DNA from: a virus
IMG/VR virus record: IMGVR_UViG_3300010389_000051
Coordinates: 1 to 37,274 of that record
DNA: 37,274 nt
Strand: one strand, 5' to 3'
Below the pieces are notes generated by a model that was given only the letters and a program-made list of their open reading frames with translations, did not search any database and was not told the origin of the DNA. Position numbers and translations under genes: made by a program. This document shows positions 37,045 through 37,274 of this stretch, one piece after another; positions within the stretch are counted from its first letter, which is position 1; every line of letters begins with the position of its first letter.

Positions 37045-37274
37045 CTTATGAACGTATGATGTACGTCACACTGCTATTGCCAGGAACATGCACGCTCATA
37101 AGGCAAGAACCGGGGACACGAGCGGAGCGGCCATATATGGAGCGGGGACAGTGCGTCTGCCGACGCGTTGCCGAGGGCGGGTGGGGGTCGGTTTTGCACG
37201 GTCGCAGCGTTGGCAGGGTAACCCTATCGGTACAAAAACGTTCAAACAGGACACTTGACCCACCCGTTGTTAGC
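37045..37274. other. Right-end noncoding region with repeats
   Basis: No supported gene. CGGGGACA is repeated at 37111-37118 and 37143-37150. Between them are AGCGG copies (37121, 37126, 37141) and the palindrome CCATATATGG (37131-37140). AGGGT-A-ACCCT lies further right. Could be an operator, packaging site or origin; nothing decides. Confidence 0.4.

Noticed and set aside
37056-37274. Open frame from ATG 37056 to the window end, about 73 codons
   Set aside because: No SD, composition unlike the phage genes (many Arg and Cys), and it crosses the repeat cluster; probably noncoding, though the end is not seen.
1-37274. CRISPR array or insertion sequence
   Set aside because: No regularly spaced repeats of 24-40 bp with unique spacers and no transposase were seen; the only tandem repeats are coding.

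Overview
The window is most of the genome of a temperate, probably short-tailed, phage of a high-GC Gram-positive (actinobacterial) host. The actinobacterial assignment rests on a WhiB-family Fe-S regulator gene (25670-25963), GC-rich codon use, many GTG starts and tight ATGA/GTGA gene overlaps. The phage assignment rests on scaffold, major capsid protein, tail fibres, holin/endolysin and a tyrosine integrase. No terminase or portal gene is visible; they should lie left of base 1. No tape-measure gene or tail-assembly-chaperone frameshift pair lies between capsid and integrase, which argues for a podovirus-like virion.

Layout. (1) 1-4488, rightward: two head-associated proteins, small genes, a structured RNA region with a tRNA-like element (2553-2630), scaffold and major capsid. 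(2) 4551-13668: collagen-like fibre, a large fibre with a collar-like tip, an antisense HNH endonuclease, holin, NlpC/P60-type endolysin, and two more fibre-like proteins that share an N-terminal anchor. (3) 13674-18528: small proteins, adaptor-like and nozzle-like tail proteins, then two exported proteins and a peptidoglycan-binding-like ORF, closed by a strong terminator. (4) 18570-19749, leftward: zinc protein and integrase. A divergent control region (19750-19965) separates these from a DNA-binding regulator that appears to be read from a leaderless mRNA. (5) 20694-28601, rightward: replication and recombination operon with a Cas4/RecB-type exonuclease split over two ORFs, DnaB/RecA-like ATPase, a lysozyme-like protein, Holliday-junction resolvase, WhiB, split primase, MazG-like protein, metallophosphoesterase and sigma-like factor, plus many tiny Cys-rich proteins. 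No DNA polymerase gene is seen, so host polymerase is probably used. (6) 28730-36741, leftward: small genes, ParB-like protein, DUF932-type protein and a Gp88-like protein. Several of these genes have a near-identical ribosome-binding leader and strong RNA hairpins between genes. (7) 36742-37274: leader and promoter region with no convincing gene.

The most unusual items are: the tRNA-like element with a G3-U70 pair; the exonuclease whose active site and Fe-S cysteines are divided between two coupled ORFs around a 50-codon ORF; the repeated leader and hairpin architecture of the leftward arm, with a recurring GCCTGTCAR motif; an exported PTPE-repeat protein overlapping a peptidoglycan-binding-like ORF in another frame; and a 16-cysteine insertion in a fibre protein. 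All functional calls come from reading motifs by eye; no database search was run.
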